Notes: generated from the sequence alone by a model not told the origin. Positions 1-11,365 are shown, counted from the stretch's first letter. The stretch: 64,000 nt of DNA from Daphnia pulex (GCF_021134715.1 NC_060019.1:5766001-5830000); one strand, 5' to 3'. Numbers and translations are program-made.

Positions 1-591
1 ATTACCATTACGACGTTTTGTGACTTGAAATATTCAAATTAGACAACGAAGCTGTGGCTCTGGTAAGTCCAGACTCAAAGCGGGGAGATTTATTCTTGTT
101 TAGATGGGTCTATAAAGTAATTGAACGACATTATTAATCATCACAGTTAAAATAAAAAACAAGTCGTCATACAAGCAAATAAATTATTACTAAAGGTTCC
201 AACTACTTGGAATTTTTTTATTATAAAATGGCGTAATAAAATACAATCTATTTTAGGTCTTTAACATATTGACATATCTTTCGAGTAACCGACACTTAGA
301 ATTGGAGAGTCTTATTTTTCAAAACCAAACGATTCTGCGATGTGTGCAATAAAGAAAAATTAAAGAAAAGGAGGAGGAAGGATTTGATAATAAGGATGCC
401 AGCTCGCCTCATACAGTGAATTTTTTTTTTTTATAACTTGATGAACGTCTCCAATTCAACGGGGACAGCTCATTTTCCGTTAGGCAAAAATCTCGTCAGA
501 TGAGATTGTTCGAATCCGACAGTGTTGGACTCAAAAAATTTCTTTACTACGGACAGCAGTCATTCGACGACGAACCTAAACCAAGTGAAAA
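1..591. other. A/T-rich stretch without recognisable gene
   Basis: I see no coding region, RNA gene or repeat structure I can name here. The DNA is A/T-rich with short poly-A and poly-T runs. It precedes the first short ORF of the degraded spliced gene that follows. Confidence 0.4.
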
Positions 592-3290
592 ATGGACCCA
601 AGAGCCTCTGTGACACTAGTGATTACCAATGCACAGGTAGACACATTTTTTTCAACTAATTTAGATTTAACTTTCATCCGCCGCTCTGCAGCGGAAGTGT
701 TGGAGCGTCCGATTCGACCAATGTTTCGGCCGGACCATTCATTTATTGATTCGGCAACAGCGCGAATGTTTTATATATAATGTGAAACGCGATTGCCTTT
801 AAACTACACAAACCAAAAAACGTCAATCATCGCATACGTCGTCCCGAGATGAAGAAATTGGTCCCTCAACAGTGCTAACTAATGATGGATTCTATATTAA
901 CTATACAGGGGAAATGTTAAGCCAACACGGAGACGAGCAGATGAACCTATGCTCTACCTCATTCCTGGGGAAGAAGACTTAACAGAAACATGGCCCATCT
1001 ACGCAACCGGACTGACAGTGTTCATGGCATTACTAAACTGGCAGGCGCAGTCAATTTCTGAAATGGAACCACACCATGGCAGACAATACTACCTTGGCGA
1101 AATATCTAATACAATATTCCCGAACCCGGGGCAGATCAATCTTCACATTGTTATCCAGGGTGACAACTTTTGTGTGTTCATTACAAGAATCATCATGGTG
1201 ACATTGGTGACAACTGGTGTATATGCTAAATAAATATTTTTGTTATCTTTCACAGATCTCCACTGCTTGTTTCATCATGTTATAAATAAGATGGCTGCTT
1301 CGATATCGCCGCCGTCGGATGATGAATCGGAAGTTCATTAAAAAACGTTACACAGCTATACATATTATTTTTATATTTAATATAAGAAATAGTTTTTCTA
1401 ATACTTAATTGTTTAAATGTAAACATTGGCACAGATAAACATTGACAAACTCCAAGTTAGACAAGAAAAAAGAAACGTACTCTGCGAAATTGAAACACTA
1501 GACTGCCGAAGTCCCGCTGGAGTTTACGTGGATTTAATGTGCCAAACGTTTGATGCAGTGCAACTTAGTAAAGGTGTTGGCAATAAAACCACTCTTTTCA
1601 AAATACCTACAACCAGCCACAACAACAAACCGCTAAAAGGTGTAAGTTTTAATTTTCCAAATTATTGATGTATGTTTCGTATTTGTCTTATTTGCCTCTA
1701 TTTCTTTAATAGGAATTTGAAGCAAATATGGCTAAACATCCCAAATTGAAAGACAAACTGTTAATCCAACAAAATTTCAACAGCACAAAACATGTTTGGG
1801 ATAACAAGTTCAAAAATGAAATTAAAAATTTCAAATTTGTCCCACATGGGAAAGTAATATCTAGAAAACCTTTCATGTCTCAAAGATTTATTGAATTCTT
1901 CTCCCCAGAAGACCCTATGTTTTGGTAATTGCAATTCTACATTTCTTTTCCTTTCTTTTAAATGGAAACTAAAAATTAATCAATGCGCAGGATGGCGATC
2001 AAGGAATCGAGAATAATGGGTTGAGATGAAAATTATGACTCTTTATTATGAGACTTTTAAAAGCCAAAACGCCAACAGAAACAGAAGAAAATATTGTGCA
2101 AGAAGAATATGAAAAAATGCGAAAGAAAAGTTAAGTTACATCAGAGGATGACGAAATGGAAAGCGATGCCGAAAACCCATCAAAAGGAGGAAACGAAAGC
2201 AACTCGCACCCACAGATGTTATTCGTTTACATTCACTTCGACCACGCAGTATATTTTATGGAAGAATCCTGTGTTACATGTATATAACTTACGTTATGTT
2301 GGTGCATCAAGCTGTTACAAAAGAAACTCATGTCATCTCAAGAATCAAAGTCCAAATGCCTCCGGTAAGTATAAATTCATTAATTTTACATGTACATATA
2401 TGTTTATTTACGTTTTGAATTGAAAAATATTAATTATTATTGTTTGGGTTGGGTTTTTCTTCACTAGAAGACTCGGAAAACAATATCTCTACCGTTACAA
2501 TGTCTGTGCAACCACTAGGGGGTTTTATGACGTGATCTGGAATGGATCAATGTGGATTAACTGGCTGGATACTGCCTAAGGAGAGGAGTCTAGCAGTCCA
2601 ACTTAATAAATCTCCACCTCTACCAACAATACACAACATTACAACTTGGGCAAAGGTGTGATAGGACCAATGTCGAGTCAGGCCACCAACATCACGACAA
2701 ATTCTGCTGGTAATTGTAGTAGTTTTTATATTTGTATTATAGTATATGTAGCATGGTCGCCGGTCGCAGTAGGTTCTGGACACTACAAAATCCGGATGGA
2801 TCAAAAGATCACAGCCGCCGCAACGGAAAAAGCTTCCAAAACATCAACTCAGAAAAGCTTCACTTCGTAATGATTCCAATTACTTAATAGTTTCTCAAAA
2901 TGTTGTCATTATTTGGTTAACTTTAGGTGAGGATTTTATGCGACAGACAACGAACGACGGTGACCAAGACATCGACGACATCAGAGAAAAGATACAGCAA
3001 CACCACCACTTCTTCCATCCGGAATTCTTCTCCAGCTCCATCTGAAGCCATTATCGCTGAATCTACTCCATCTGAAGCCATTAGCGCTAACCCAGCCAAT
3101 CCGCTACATCTGTCACCGTCAACAACTGCCCAAGCCCGATGTTTGCATCGCTCTCTCTCAAAAGAAAAATTGAAGAGACTCTGACTGAGCTTTCCGTCCC
3201 AGACGAGGAAGAATTTTGCCTCGCTCAGAAACAGTTAGTAAATGTTTTGAAAAGGGAAAACCTAAAATTGTTTTTTGTACCACCAGATGG
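592..3290 (+). pseudogene. Unrecognised spliced gene remnant upstream of an OTU domain
   Basis: A series of short open stretches on the plus strand with plausible splice borders. The clearest junction joins an exon ending at 1641 (...NKPLKG) to one beginning at 1714 (EFEANMAKHPK...), with a GTAAGT donor and an AATAG acceptor. Further pieces lie at 949-1233, 2646-2720 and 2927-3184; the last is rich in Ser, Thr, Pro and Ala. The final exon, about 3140-3290, encodes a charged segment ending LKLFFVPPDG and stops at a GTAAAA donor at 3291. That end fits the start of the OTU catalytic loop (DGNC) found about 1.1 kb downstream, so I infer these pieces belong to one gene. I do not recognise the N-terminal part. 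In-frame stops and missing starts suggest decay, although undetected introns could explain some of this. Confidence 0.4.
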
Positions 3291-3344
3291 GTAAAATTAG
3301 AATAATTTGTTTTGCTTCTTTAACTAATATTACATCTATATCTA

Positions 3345-4375
3345 CAGTCCCCTCCATAAGTATGGGATCACCCCGCGCCGTTCCGTAAGGCGGCGTGTAT
3401 TTTTCTAGTTGGTTTTTCGGGTGGCAAAAAGTGAAAAAATGACATAAATTCACAAAACTTGGAATTTATGTCATTTTACCTCTTTTGTTTTGTCTGAATT
3501 TTTTTCAGATTTTTTCGTTCATGGAGTAGGCCTCTAAAAGTGGCTCCAAAAGTATCGGATCACTCCGACGCCAACCATGTTATCTTATGGCTCAAACCTT
3601 TTTTTCACATAGCTTTTTATATATTTAATTTTTAAGAAGGAATTTTTATTTTAAAACCGTGTATACACTACCCTTTCATAAACTAACTGTGAGTTTTGCA
3701 TGATGATCCGAATTTTTTTCGAATTTTCCCAGATTTATTCGTTTCCCGAGTTTCTGAAATCAGAGACTGCAGAAGACTTCATTTACGGTTTACAACCTCT
3801 ATCAGCTGGCGTAGGCAGGAAAATTAGTGTCGTTTTTATACGCCCCTTAAGTAAAAAAGGTAGCAGAGCGCCAGTGGTGTATAGAAACGACACTAATTTT
3901 CCTGCCTACGCCAGCTGATAGAGGTTGTAAACCGTAAATGAAGTCTTCTGCAGTCTCTGATTTCAGAAACTCGGGAAACGAATAAATCTGGGAAAATTCG
4001 AAAAAAATTCGGATCATCATGCAAAACTCACAGTTAGTTTATGAAAGGGTAGTGTATACACGGTTTTAAAATAAAAATTCCTTCTTAAAAATTAAATATA
4101 TAAAAAGCTATGTGAAAAAAAGGTTTGAGCCATAAGATAACATGGTTGGCGTCGGAGTGATCCGATACTTTTGGAGCCACTTTTAGAGGCCTACTCCATG
4201 AACGAAAAAATCTGAAAAAAATTCAGACAAAACAAAAGAGGTAAAATGACATAAATTCCAAGTTTTGTGAATTTATGTCATTTTTTCACTTTTTGCCACC
4301 CGAAAAACCAACTAGAAAAATACACGCCGCCTTATGGAACGGCGCGGGGTGATCCCATACTTATGGAGGGGACTG
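3345..4375. mobile_element. Long foldback (inverted-repeat) element with TA target duplication
   Basis: Two arms of about 498 bp (3345-3842 and 3878-4375) are reverse complements with only scattered mismatches, separated by a spacer of about 35 bp. The ends read CAGTCCCCTCCATAAGTATG... and its complement, and both outer flanks are TA (3343-3344 and 4376-4377). TA duplication plus CAGT-type termini is the signature of the Tc1/mariner superfamily. No transposase is inside, so it is non-autonomous. A transcript through it would form a hairpin of about 500 bp. It sits in the intron just before the OTU catalytic-cysteine exon. Confidence 0.88.
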
Positions 4376-4387
4376 TATATTTTTTGG

Positions 4388-4858
4388 GAACTGTCTATTC
4401 TATGCCATGTCGCATCAAATTTACGGAAAGATTGATTTCCACGTCACATGATTGCTGACTTCATTGAAGAAAATGCCAATTTCTACAGTAAGTTCAATGA
4501 GACTGATTTCTCCTTCCCCGATTACAGTAATATATAAGTTTTTCTATAATAGTCTGCTTAAATAAAAATATAAATTTTTGTTTTATCTAGTCAAGAATCT
4601 AAACAAACATGGAAGTTATGGTGGCCATGACTCTATTTCCGCATTTACAACGTCTTCAAAGTGAGTTTAATCATTATTTTTTTATAATTATCAATTAAAG
4701 ATATTAATTTATTTATATATTAAAGAAAACTGTAAAGATTATTCGACCAGATGGAACAAACACAGTAATAAAGTATGCCGGTGATCCAACTCATTCTGTG
4801 ATTCTGGCTTATAATGGGTTCAACCATTATTACAGCACTGAAGACGACGAAGATAGGT
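4388..4858 (+). pseudogene. OTU-type cysteine protease domain, decayed (three exons)
   Basis: Exon one (4388 to about 4524) reads NCLFYAMSHQIYGK..., completing a DGNCLF catalytic-cysteine loop with the upstream exon that ends VPPDG at 3290. After a +1 frame slip near 4435-4442 it continues MIADFIEENANFY.... Exon two (about 4591-4660) has SYGGHDSISAF, matching the OTU W/YGG segment. Exon three (about 4727-4858) ends with an AYNGFNHYYST segment carrying the expected catalytic His. OTU proteases cleave ubiquitin chains and also occur in some transposons. Two lesions are visible: the frame slip, and the acceptor before NCLF, which reads TTTTTGG|GAAC at 4381-4390 where AG is expected. I call it a pseudogene on that basis. 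Whether it was a host or a transposon OTU gene is unclear. Confidence 0.65.
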
Positions 4859-5059
4859 GATCAGCAACAATTTCAAAAACTAAATTGGTAAAAAGATATG
4901 GAATTTCAAGTACTACTGTACTACATTTAATTTATGTAAGTGAAGAATTTCTTTTTAATTCAATTTTATCTTCTCCCCAAGTTTACAATAATGATTTCAT
5001 ACAGTATTGACCTGAGCGTATATTTCCCTGTGAATTATACGATTTCTTTGCGAAATATG

Positions 5060-5119
5060 ATGGTGATAGTGGTTGCCGAACCACTATAAAAAAACAAAGG
5101 TCCCATCCAAAGGCAATCA
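5060..5119. repeat. Direct repeat, copy 1 of an approx. 59-bp unit
   Basis: The stretch beginning TGGTGATAGTGGTTGCCGAA recurs at 5581-5638 with small differences, and both copies end in a CCCATCCAA-GGCAA core. The two copies bracket a small inverted-repeat element and a G-rich tract. Confidence 0.6.
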
Positions 5120-5130
5120 GGATTTACATA

Positions 5131-5348
5131 CAGTATGGTCCAAAAAATCCGAACAGCGATTTTATTTTGAAAGCCACCTACCTTGCGGGAAACTATGTTT
5201 AACTTTTGGTCCTAATTTTGGGGGGCTAGGAACAAAACGAAAGGTAAGAAGAAAGAAAAAGGGGTAATAGGCTTATTTAGCCACTGGTTATGTCTCCCCC
5301 CCAAGGGGGGGAGGAAGGAGGTTGTTCGGATTTTTTTGGACCATACTG
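5131..5348. mobile_element. 218-bp MITE, Tc1/mariner-like
   Basis: Inverted termini of about 25 bp (CAGTATGGTCCAAAAAATCC... and its complement) bound 218 bp and are flanked on both sides by TA (5129-5130 and 5349-5350). There is no coding capacity. The interior holds a C-run/G-run hairpin near 5292-5310. Confidence 0.85.
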
Positions 5349-5580
5349 TACGGTATGACTTTGGCAATGTAATCGCTAGAGGGCAGAAACATTTATATAA
5401 GGGAAAAGGGTGACTAAAAAATGGAAAGAGGTTATTGCCTAGGGGGAAAACCTTGACCAAGCCAAAACAAAGGGGAGACAACAAAAGAAGGAGGAAGAGG
5501 TTAATGCCTGGGGGGGGGGGGGGCTAGCCTTGGTCGAGGCGAGACCGAAAAGAACGGGGAAAAAGGTTTGCGGATCATTA

Positions 5581-5638
5581 GTGGTGATAGTGGTTGCCGA
5601 ACTGCTATTAAAAAATAGAGCTCCCATCCAATGGCAAC
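5581..5638. repeat. Direct repeat, copy 2 of the approx. 59-bp unit
   Basis: Second copy of the unit at 5060-5119. Between the copies lie the MITE and a degenerate G-rich stretch with a run of about 14 G around 5510-5523. Confidence 0.6.
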
Positions 5639-5689
5639 ATCCAATGATGGCGAAAAATGAATGACTCAATGCATGATAGGCTTCGATTT

Positions 5690-6154
5690 CCTTGGGCTAG
5701 TGGGCTTCAGGATGAAATTTCCTGGGATCGCCATTAGTTGACCTAGAACTCTCTGGTCACCTCGTCGGCTGCCGTGCCATTGCTCTACGCGGGCCAACCT
5801 TCTCAAGATGCCAACATTCGGGCCACCTGCGTTCGTGCACCTCCGTTGCAGTGCACGGGTTGCCCAGATCCGGCAGAAATGAGTGCAGAGGCCAGAATCG
5901 TTGCCAGACAAAGGCAATAATTTTGTTCTCTGCCTCTTTTATTCTTTAGTATTTTTCCTCATTATATGCATTTTCTTCTTCATATTTATTATATGCTTAA
6001 TGGCCAACACTTTGCTCCGATACGTTTTTGTTTGTCTCTATTTCCCCCCTCCATATGCTTCCACGATAAATTTATTTAGCTCCCGACATTTAGCTTAACT
6101 TACACCATTCCATACGTAAAATTCTGTATTACTCGTTCGTTTTCTTTTATCCTA

Positions 6155-6228
<74 letters not shown>

Positions 6229-6785
6229 TTCATGTCTGTCTATTTTCTATCTACTTTTATCTTTTTGGGTGAGTATACTCTATACCTCCGTTCTTTTACT
6301 TACTGTCTTACAACTCCGTCTTGCACTACAACTCCGTCTTGCACCCCAGTTTGCCACTGGCGCCTCAGCCGCCTCTCTAAAATTGCTGTCACTGTGACAT
6401 CGTGGATTAGAAGTCATGGGTGTGCTCCACTCCAGTCTACGTCACGCTGGCTCAGCTGAATCAGCGCTTGTTCCCAGCCGATGCAACGTGGCGGCCTAGA
6501 TGACTGGTCGTACAAGACCGTATTACCGAACGTACCGGGCAATGCGACCGAATCCCAAGTTGAATATCCCATATCTCAGATCATTTACTCCCTTATATAA
6601 ACTCTGCTATGTATCCCTCCAAGCGAGTAGTTGCAAATCCATTCGCTAGTTCATTCCCTCTGTTTGCAGTCTAGTACAGTTTCTCTAAGTTCTGTGTGTT
6701 GTACACTCCGTTGCCGCCTTAATACAACAGTTACCCCAGATTCGTCTTCGCGTCATTCTTCACCTGTGAGGCAATCCTTACATAT
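5690..6785. mobile_element. Probable LTR or promoter-bearing retroelement remnant
   Basis: This non-coding block has features of an LTR: a TATA-type sequence (CCCTTATATAAACTCTGC) near 6590, a run of pyrimidine-rich sequence behind it, and an end near 6780 in ...CAATCCTTACA. I cannot fix the left boundary, and no gag or pol ORF adjoins it, so a solo LTR is the simplest reading. It contains the CT microsatellite described separately. Confidence 0.35.
6158..6220. repeat. (CT)n microsatellite
   Basis: An almost perfect run of about 31 CT units. Confidence 0.97.
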
Positions 6786-6862
6786 TGGCATGAAACAAAG
6801 AATTTACTTTGTATTAAAGAAATTTGTGGTTAACCTGGCGATTTGAAACTGACTGGTAAGAT

Positions 6863-8015
6863 TTGAGGAGATATCTGTCAAAGAACTCAAGATTTTTTTC
6901 TTTCCTCCTCCATATGCGCAATACAGCGATTCTTCATCAATGTCGAAGCATAAAAAATTCATTGTTTGGAATTCGAAAATTCCATTTCTGCCTATTACGA
7001 CATGGTCAAATATATCGCGGATCAAAAGCTGCAAACAGCTTTGAAAGATATTGCCAATGAAACCATTTGGATGGAACAATTTGAGCTATTTTTTTATCCC
7101 GTACTTCAGGTAATATTTTTTAAAGCTTTTATGTTAGAACTTAGAAATCATAATCGTTCAATTAATATTCTAGCAAAAAATACGAGCACAAATTCTAAAA
7201 ATGGAGATACACTATTACCAGGGTTGGGACTATCGTTCCGATACTCGATGAAAACGTCATCGTAATCGGATCAATTTTGAACTTGTGTGAAGTTCAAGTT
7301 CTCAACCACAATTATCTTCCTCAATACTTATTGTTTTTCAAGGAACAGATTACGGTTCAACAATTGCTAGAAGAAAAGAACGCACACTTGAGCATAAAGA
7401 ACGACGATGTGGGGAAAAAAAGAATCGGAAATGATGATTCTGGGGAAAAAAAGGAGCTGGAAAGATTAAGTAAATGCATGGTAGGAGCGAGAGAGACAAT
7501 GTTCAATTATCCTCCACACCGTTACCAACGGAGATCAAAACCAACGACGACAAATTGAAGAGGCAAAAGTAAATAATCCGCGTCCAACTCATCTCAACTT
7601 GGAGAAAAATAAACACTTCAAACTAAACTATCAAATGATATGTGATATGATATGATATGATATGTAAGGAAAAACAACGTTATCCCTACTGCTGGATGAG
7701 TTCTTTGGGAGTCATCCATCGCAATTGCCACGGAAATCCGGAAGCAGTTTGGGACGAAGAAAAGGGATGGTTTCGCGCCCCTTGCGGAAGACAGCTTGGT
7801 TCCACTAAATTTGAAGACCGATATGACTTCTATGGGTCTAAACTGAAGGCCAACAGATCAAACCTTCTTCTGGCTTCCGCAAGGAGCACGGCGGAGAGTA
7901 CAAAAAATGGCTGCCAGGCAGAGGGGAATAAGGAAAAAATTAGTCTCTCAGTAAATTATTCATATCTGAACCAAAAAAATCCGGAAAGGAAATTACTTTT
8001 GGATTTTGGTGGTTG
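6863..8015 (+). pseudogene. Unrecognised spliced ORF fragments
   Basis: Three open stretches. The first (about 6966-7107, MEFENSISAYYDMVKYI...) ends at a GTAATA donor and can be joined to about 7174 (QKIRAQILKMEIHYYQG...) through a TTCTAG acceptor, but it soon meets a stop near 7243. A second (7277-7558) is Lys/Glu-rich. A third (7657-8015) is 119 codons, with Cys and Trp residues but no motif I recognise. A small ATGAT-type repeat lies at 7636-7664. Fragmentation and the surrounding transposon debris suggest gene relics; function unknown. Confidence 0.3.
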
Positions 8016-8054
8016 AGATAGCAATAATCCGTTTTATAAAATTACTTTTTTATA

Positions 8055-8280
8055 CACAGTAGCCACCGAAAGTTTGGGAACGCGCGAGAGAACCTTATGT
8101 AAAAAGGCAATTTTTGCGGCGTTCCCAAAAATCGAATTTTTGACGGGGGACATCGAATTTTTTTTTAGAAGTAGCCATGGAGGGGGGCTACTTCCTGATT
8201 TTTTTTTAGATTTGTATTGTTAAGGGCAGGGCATCCATAAATGGATGTAAAAGTTTAGAAACACGCGGGAGGGGCTTATC
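8055..8280. mobile_element. Tc1-like transposon end with two direct repeats (IR/DR type)
   Basis: After a TA at 8053-8054 the sequence begins CACAGTAGCCACCGAAAGTT. The inner motif AAGTTTGGGAACGCGC (8070) recurs as AAGTTTAGAAACACGC at 8251, 181 bp further in and in the same orientation. Two direct repeats about 170-200 bp apart inside one terminal repeat is the IR/DR layout of Tc1 relatives such as the salmonid elements. A perfect 8-bp-stem hairpin (AAGTAGCC/GGCTACTT, 8169-8193) lies between them. I did not find the opposite end, so this is probably a truncated copy. Confidence 0.5.
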
Positions 8281-8435
8281 AAAATCTGGCTACGTTGCCG
8301 TTCTATAAATAGGAAACCAAAAGGCATACAACGACGCTAAAAATTGTAAAAAAAAGAGCTTCGTTTTCTCTACAACATGCGTCATTTTCAAATTTTTCTA
8401 ATTGCGAATTGAAAAAGGAATTTATTGTTTTATTT

Positions 8436-8608
8436 CTTTTCCCCCTTCTATCCCATCCTGTGGTGTTGCCGCGATTTTTCTTTTCTCTTTTTTTAGAAGG
8501 GGGGAAAATTTTGCCTTTGTTCTAATAGGCGATATTTACCTCTCCTACGAAAATTTAGCAAAGGAGAAATCGCGACAGCACCGCGGGATGGGATAAAAGG
8601 GGGAAAAG
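8436..8608. mobile_element. Small inverted-repeat element (173 bp)
   Basis: CTTTTCCCCCTTCTATCCCA at the left is mirrored at the right by ...GGGATAAAAGGGGGAAAAG. The complementarity continues inward through the CATCCTGTGGTGTTGCCGCGA segment (about 40 bp in all) with a few mismatches. There is no ORF and no clear target duplication. Confidence 0.7.
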
Positions 8609-8744
8609 CTGGGTAGACTAGTAGAGAAAGCAAAGAAGACTTCATATTCGATGCGTTGTCTGTCATAACACATAAATCATTTAATAAAAATGTCATGGTG
8701 TTCGTTTTTATCCTTAAATAGGTGAATATGTATTTACATTGTTG

Positions 8745-9060
8745 GTGATATTCTAGTCTTTCACAATCGAATCATACTCGTCGGCAAAAACTGCTGCATT
8801 GATATGACTTCCTTGCATAGGTCGTAGAGTTAAGAAAGTGTTGAATGGCTCGTAATTCTCCGTCAAGCCCGTGCAGGAAATGCCTAGGTACCCGGTATCC
8901 CTGCATAGTTTTGGAAGACCACAATAAGTCCTTTATAATTGATGTTGAATTGACACGTTTCAGCTTAGCACTTAATGCAGCCTTTGTTCGTTCAGAAATC
9001 TCATCGATAAGCTTTCGAAGCTTTTCTGAGGACGGTATTTTGTAATCAGGGTCAAAATAA
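8745..9060 (-). pseudogene. hAT-family transposase fragment (ZBED-like)
   Basis: Reading leftward from about 9055, the minus strand encodes DYKIPSSEKLRKLIDEISER... followed by a WSSKTMQGY segment. In a second frame it continues YLGISCTGLTENYEPF and HINAAVFADEY. This matches the conserved central region of hAT transposases (Y-x-I-P-S ... T-x-D-x-W-S-S ... Y-L-G-x-T-x-H). The shift between frames falls at about 8890-8900, where an ACCGGGTACC stretch looks like a short duplication. The catalytic domain is incomplete, so this is a dead copy. Confidence 0.6.
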
Positions 9061-9392
9061 AAACAAAGCCTAAAATAAAATAAAAAATGTATAAACAGAG
9101 CTCAAAGAAAAGTTATTTTGAGTATGAGGCCTAGTTTTTTTTACCAAAATTAACGATCGGAAGCCTTGTCTCCTTAAAATATTGAGCGGAAGATTGTCTG
9201 TGATGATCATCTGGCAGAGAAGCCTATCCTTTTCTGATGCTGTCTTTCGCTGCTCGAACCTCGAGGGGAGACAAATGACGTAATTGATGGTTGCTTTGAC
9301 TCCTTAGAGGACTCAAAATAATCCCACTCTTCTTTGGGGAATCTTTGGAGGTTTCAAATAAAGTTTTATAATAAACTCTAGAAGCCCATGTG

Positions 9393-9602
9393 GTAGGGGA
9401 GAGCGGGGTTGGATGGGACAAAAAAAATTAACACCGAGTGTAACTTCCTATATCTTTTTAAATATATCGAATTAAGAAAATGTTTCCATTAACATTAAAT
9501 GCATCTATTTAATTTTTCTAAATCGGCTAAAAGAATTTTTTTCTGTAATTACAGTAACTTACATAAAACCTCTCTGTGCCATACAACCCCGCTCTCCCCT
9601 AC
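9393..9602. mobile_element. 210-bp MITE with G-rich termini
   Basis: GTAGGGGAGAGCGGGGTTG (9393-9411) and its exact complement (9584-9602) enclose an A/T-rich core without an ORF. Pairing continues imperfectly for about 8 more bases. If the outermost TA pairs are the target duplication, the element proper starts with GGGG. Confidence 0.8.
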
Positions 9603-9696
9603 TTGTTGTCAAGAGAAAGGTTGCACTTTAAATAGATTCGCTCTTTAGTCTTTCTGAAAAAGAAAGTGAAAGTGAAAGCCATAAAAGCTGGCCACT

Positions 9697-10218
9697 TCAA
9701 GAATTGGCTGTGTGGAATGGACACCGAGTCTTTTGGTGCCTCCGGTGCAGCTTCAGATACAGTTTGAGTTTCTGGTCCAGCTTCATCAACTCATCATCAT
9801 CTTCCCCATGATGAGCTCTAGGTTCTGGCACTGAACTCGAGCTAACCTTGTTTGCAAGGCTGACCCCTTCAAGGGCACGGGATCTTCGTTTCATTTAGAA
9901 AAAACTAAAAAATATGCCAAGCAGAATCGAAATTTTAGCACATGAGTCACCATTCCATATAAAATATTAGTTTTTTAGTGATAAAGATAAAGATATAACG
10001 ATAAAGTAAAGATATGGCTGCATAATGGAGACAACGCTTAACTTTAATAATAAATAGTAATAGTAATTTATTTAATAGTATTCCTTACCTTTTAAGAGTT
10101 TTAACACACGATGAAGAAAATGTTCAATGTAATAAATTGGACGAATGAAGTCTTCATACTCATCAATTGCATCATTTAAGGCAACCATTTCTCTATCATT
10201 TCTTCGATTATTTTCAAT
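9697..10218 (-). CDS. Unrecognised minus-strand exons
   Basis: The better-supported exon is 10218-10089: it begins after a TTTTCCCAG acceptor, ends at a GTAAGG donor, and reads IENNRRNDREMVALNDAIDE... with many acidic and aromatic residues. A second open stretch (9894-9697) encodes an acidic segment (HHGEDDDELMKLDQ) followed by a basic one. I could not phase the two together. They may be the 5' part of the hAT relic downstream or an independent gene; no motif identifies them. Confidence 0.3.
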
Positions 10219-11365
10219 CTGGGAAAATGAGTGATCTATCATTGTTTGCAATAGAAAAAGATTTGTTTGAATTTATAATCTGAAAAATATTGATGTTTTT
10301 TCAATTGCTTACTCGTACGAAACTTTTAGCTAGTTCTGTACGAGTAGAAATAGCTACGAAGTTAGGGGTTTTCAACTACAAATTTTCAGACTAAGATTTT
10401 TAAATTCCACATTGGGAATTTTAGGATAATTTTGTTGTTTTTTTGTAGCTAGAAATTTTCTCGCTAAAGCAGAATTGGTGAAAAAGGAACTTTACGCGCG
10501 CTACTTACTTCCTATGAATTATTTGCTGCACTCACTTATGGTCACTGGTTGTCCTGATTCGGCATCTTCTAATTTATTATTTAGTAATAAATATTTGATT
10601 GTATTATAATTGTGTCGATAATTCTTCACATAGACTGCCAAATATAAGAAAAATGAAAAACTTAGATAAAACAAACAATTTTTAATTTAAAAAAATATTT
10701 TTTAAATTTTACATTACATAAAAAGCGTTTTCAAGTTCGTTCATGCCAGATGAAAAAAATGATGAATGAGAACACAAGAGAAATGATGGATGTATCGAAA
10801 AACCTTTTTTTTACCTAGATTAAAAATTCCATACTAGAATTAGTTTATACTTTTTGAGGAAATTTGAGGAAAAAAAAGGGGGAAAATTCGAGCTGATTTT
10901 AAGGTTAATTATTTCAAGCCAGATAAGAAAACGCCCTAGCTTGAAAAATAAAAGCTAATATCCACAAAAAAAGGGTGGAATTATGTTTTGATGAAAAATT
11001 TCGAGGTAATTGCAGCATGATAATTGGTTTGATTTTTAAGCCTGGCACCGCGTGAGCCGTTATTAGCAAACCGTAAAAATATAAGTTAACAGTTTCGTAA
11101 GGGTACAACAGTCTGGAAAAATGTTCCCAAATACTGATGTTAGTAAAGCTGTTATTACAAAAAGAATCTTATTTCAAAAATGAATCTAATTAATGGAATT
11201 ACTTGTTCAGAAAATGATGACCAGTTCAATATACCTTGCATTTTTTAGTCAGATTGTTAACCATTAATATAAATACTTTGTTATCATCTTTATTTCCGGT
11301 TATTTCATTCCAAATGAAAATGGGCAACGTAAATTATAACGAGGTAGTGTATATTCATATCCAGG
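10219..11365. other. A/T-rich intergenic DNA, nothing recognised
   Basis: No ORF with supporting splice sites or homology signal was seen on either strand. Short open frames such as 10914-11108 (minus) lack any recognisable feature. Confidence 0.4.
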
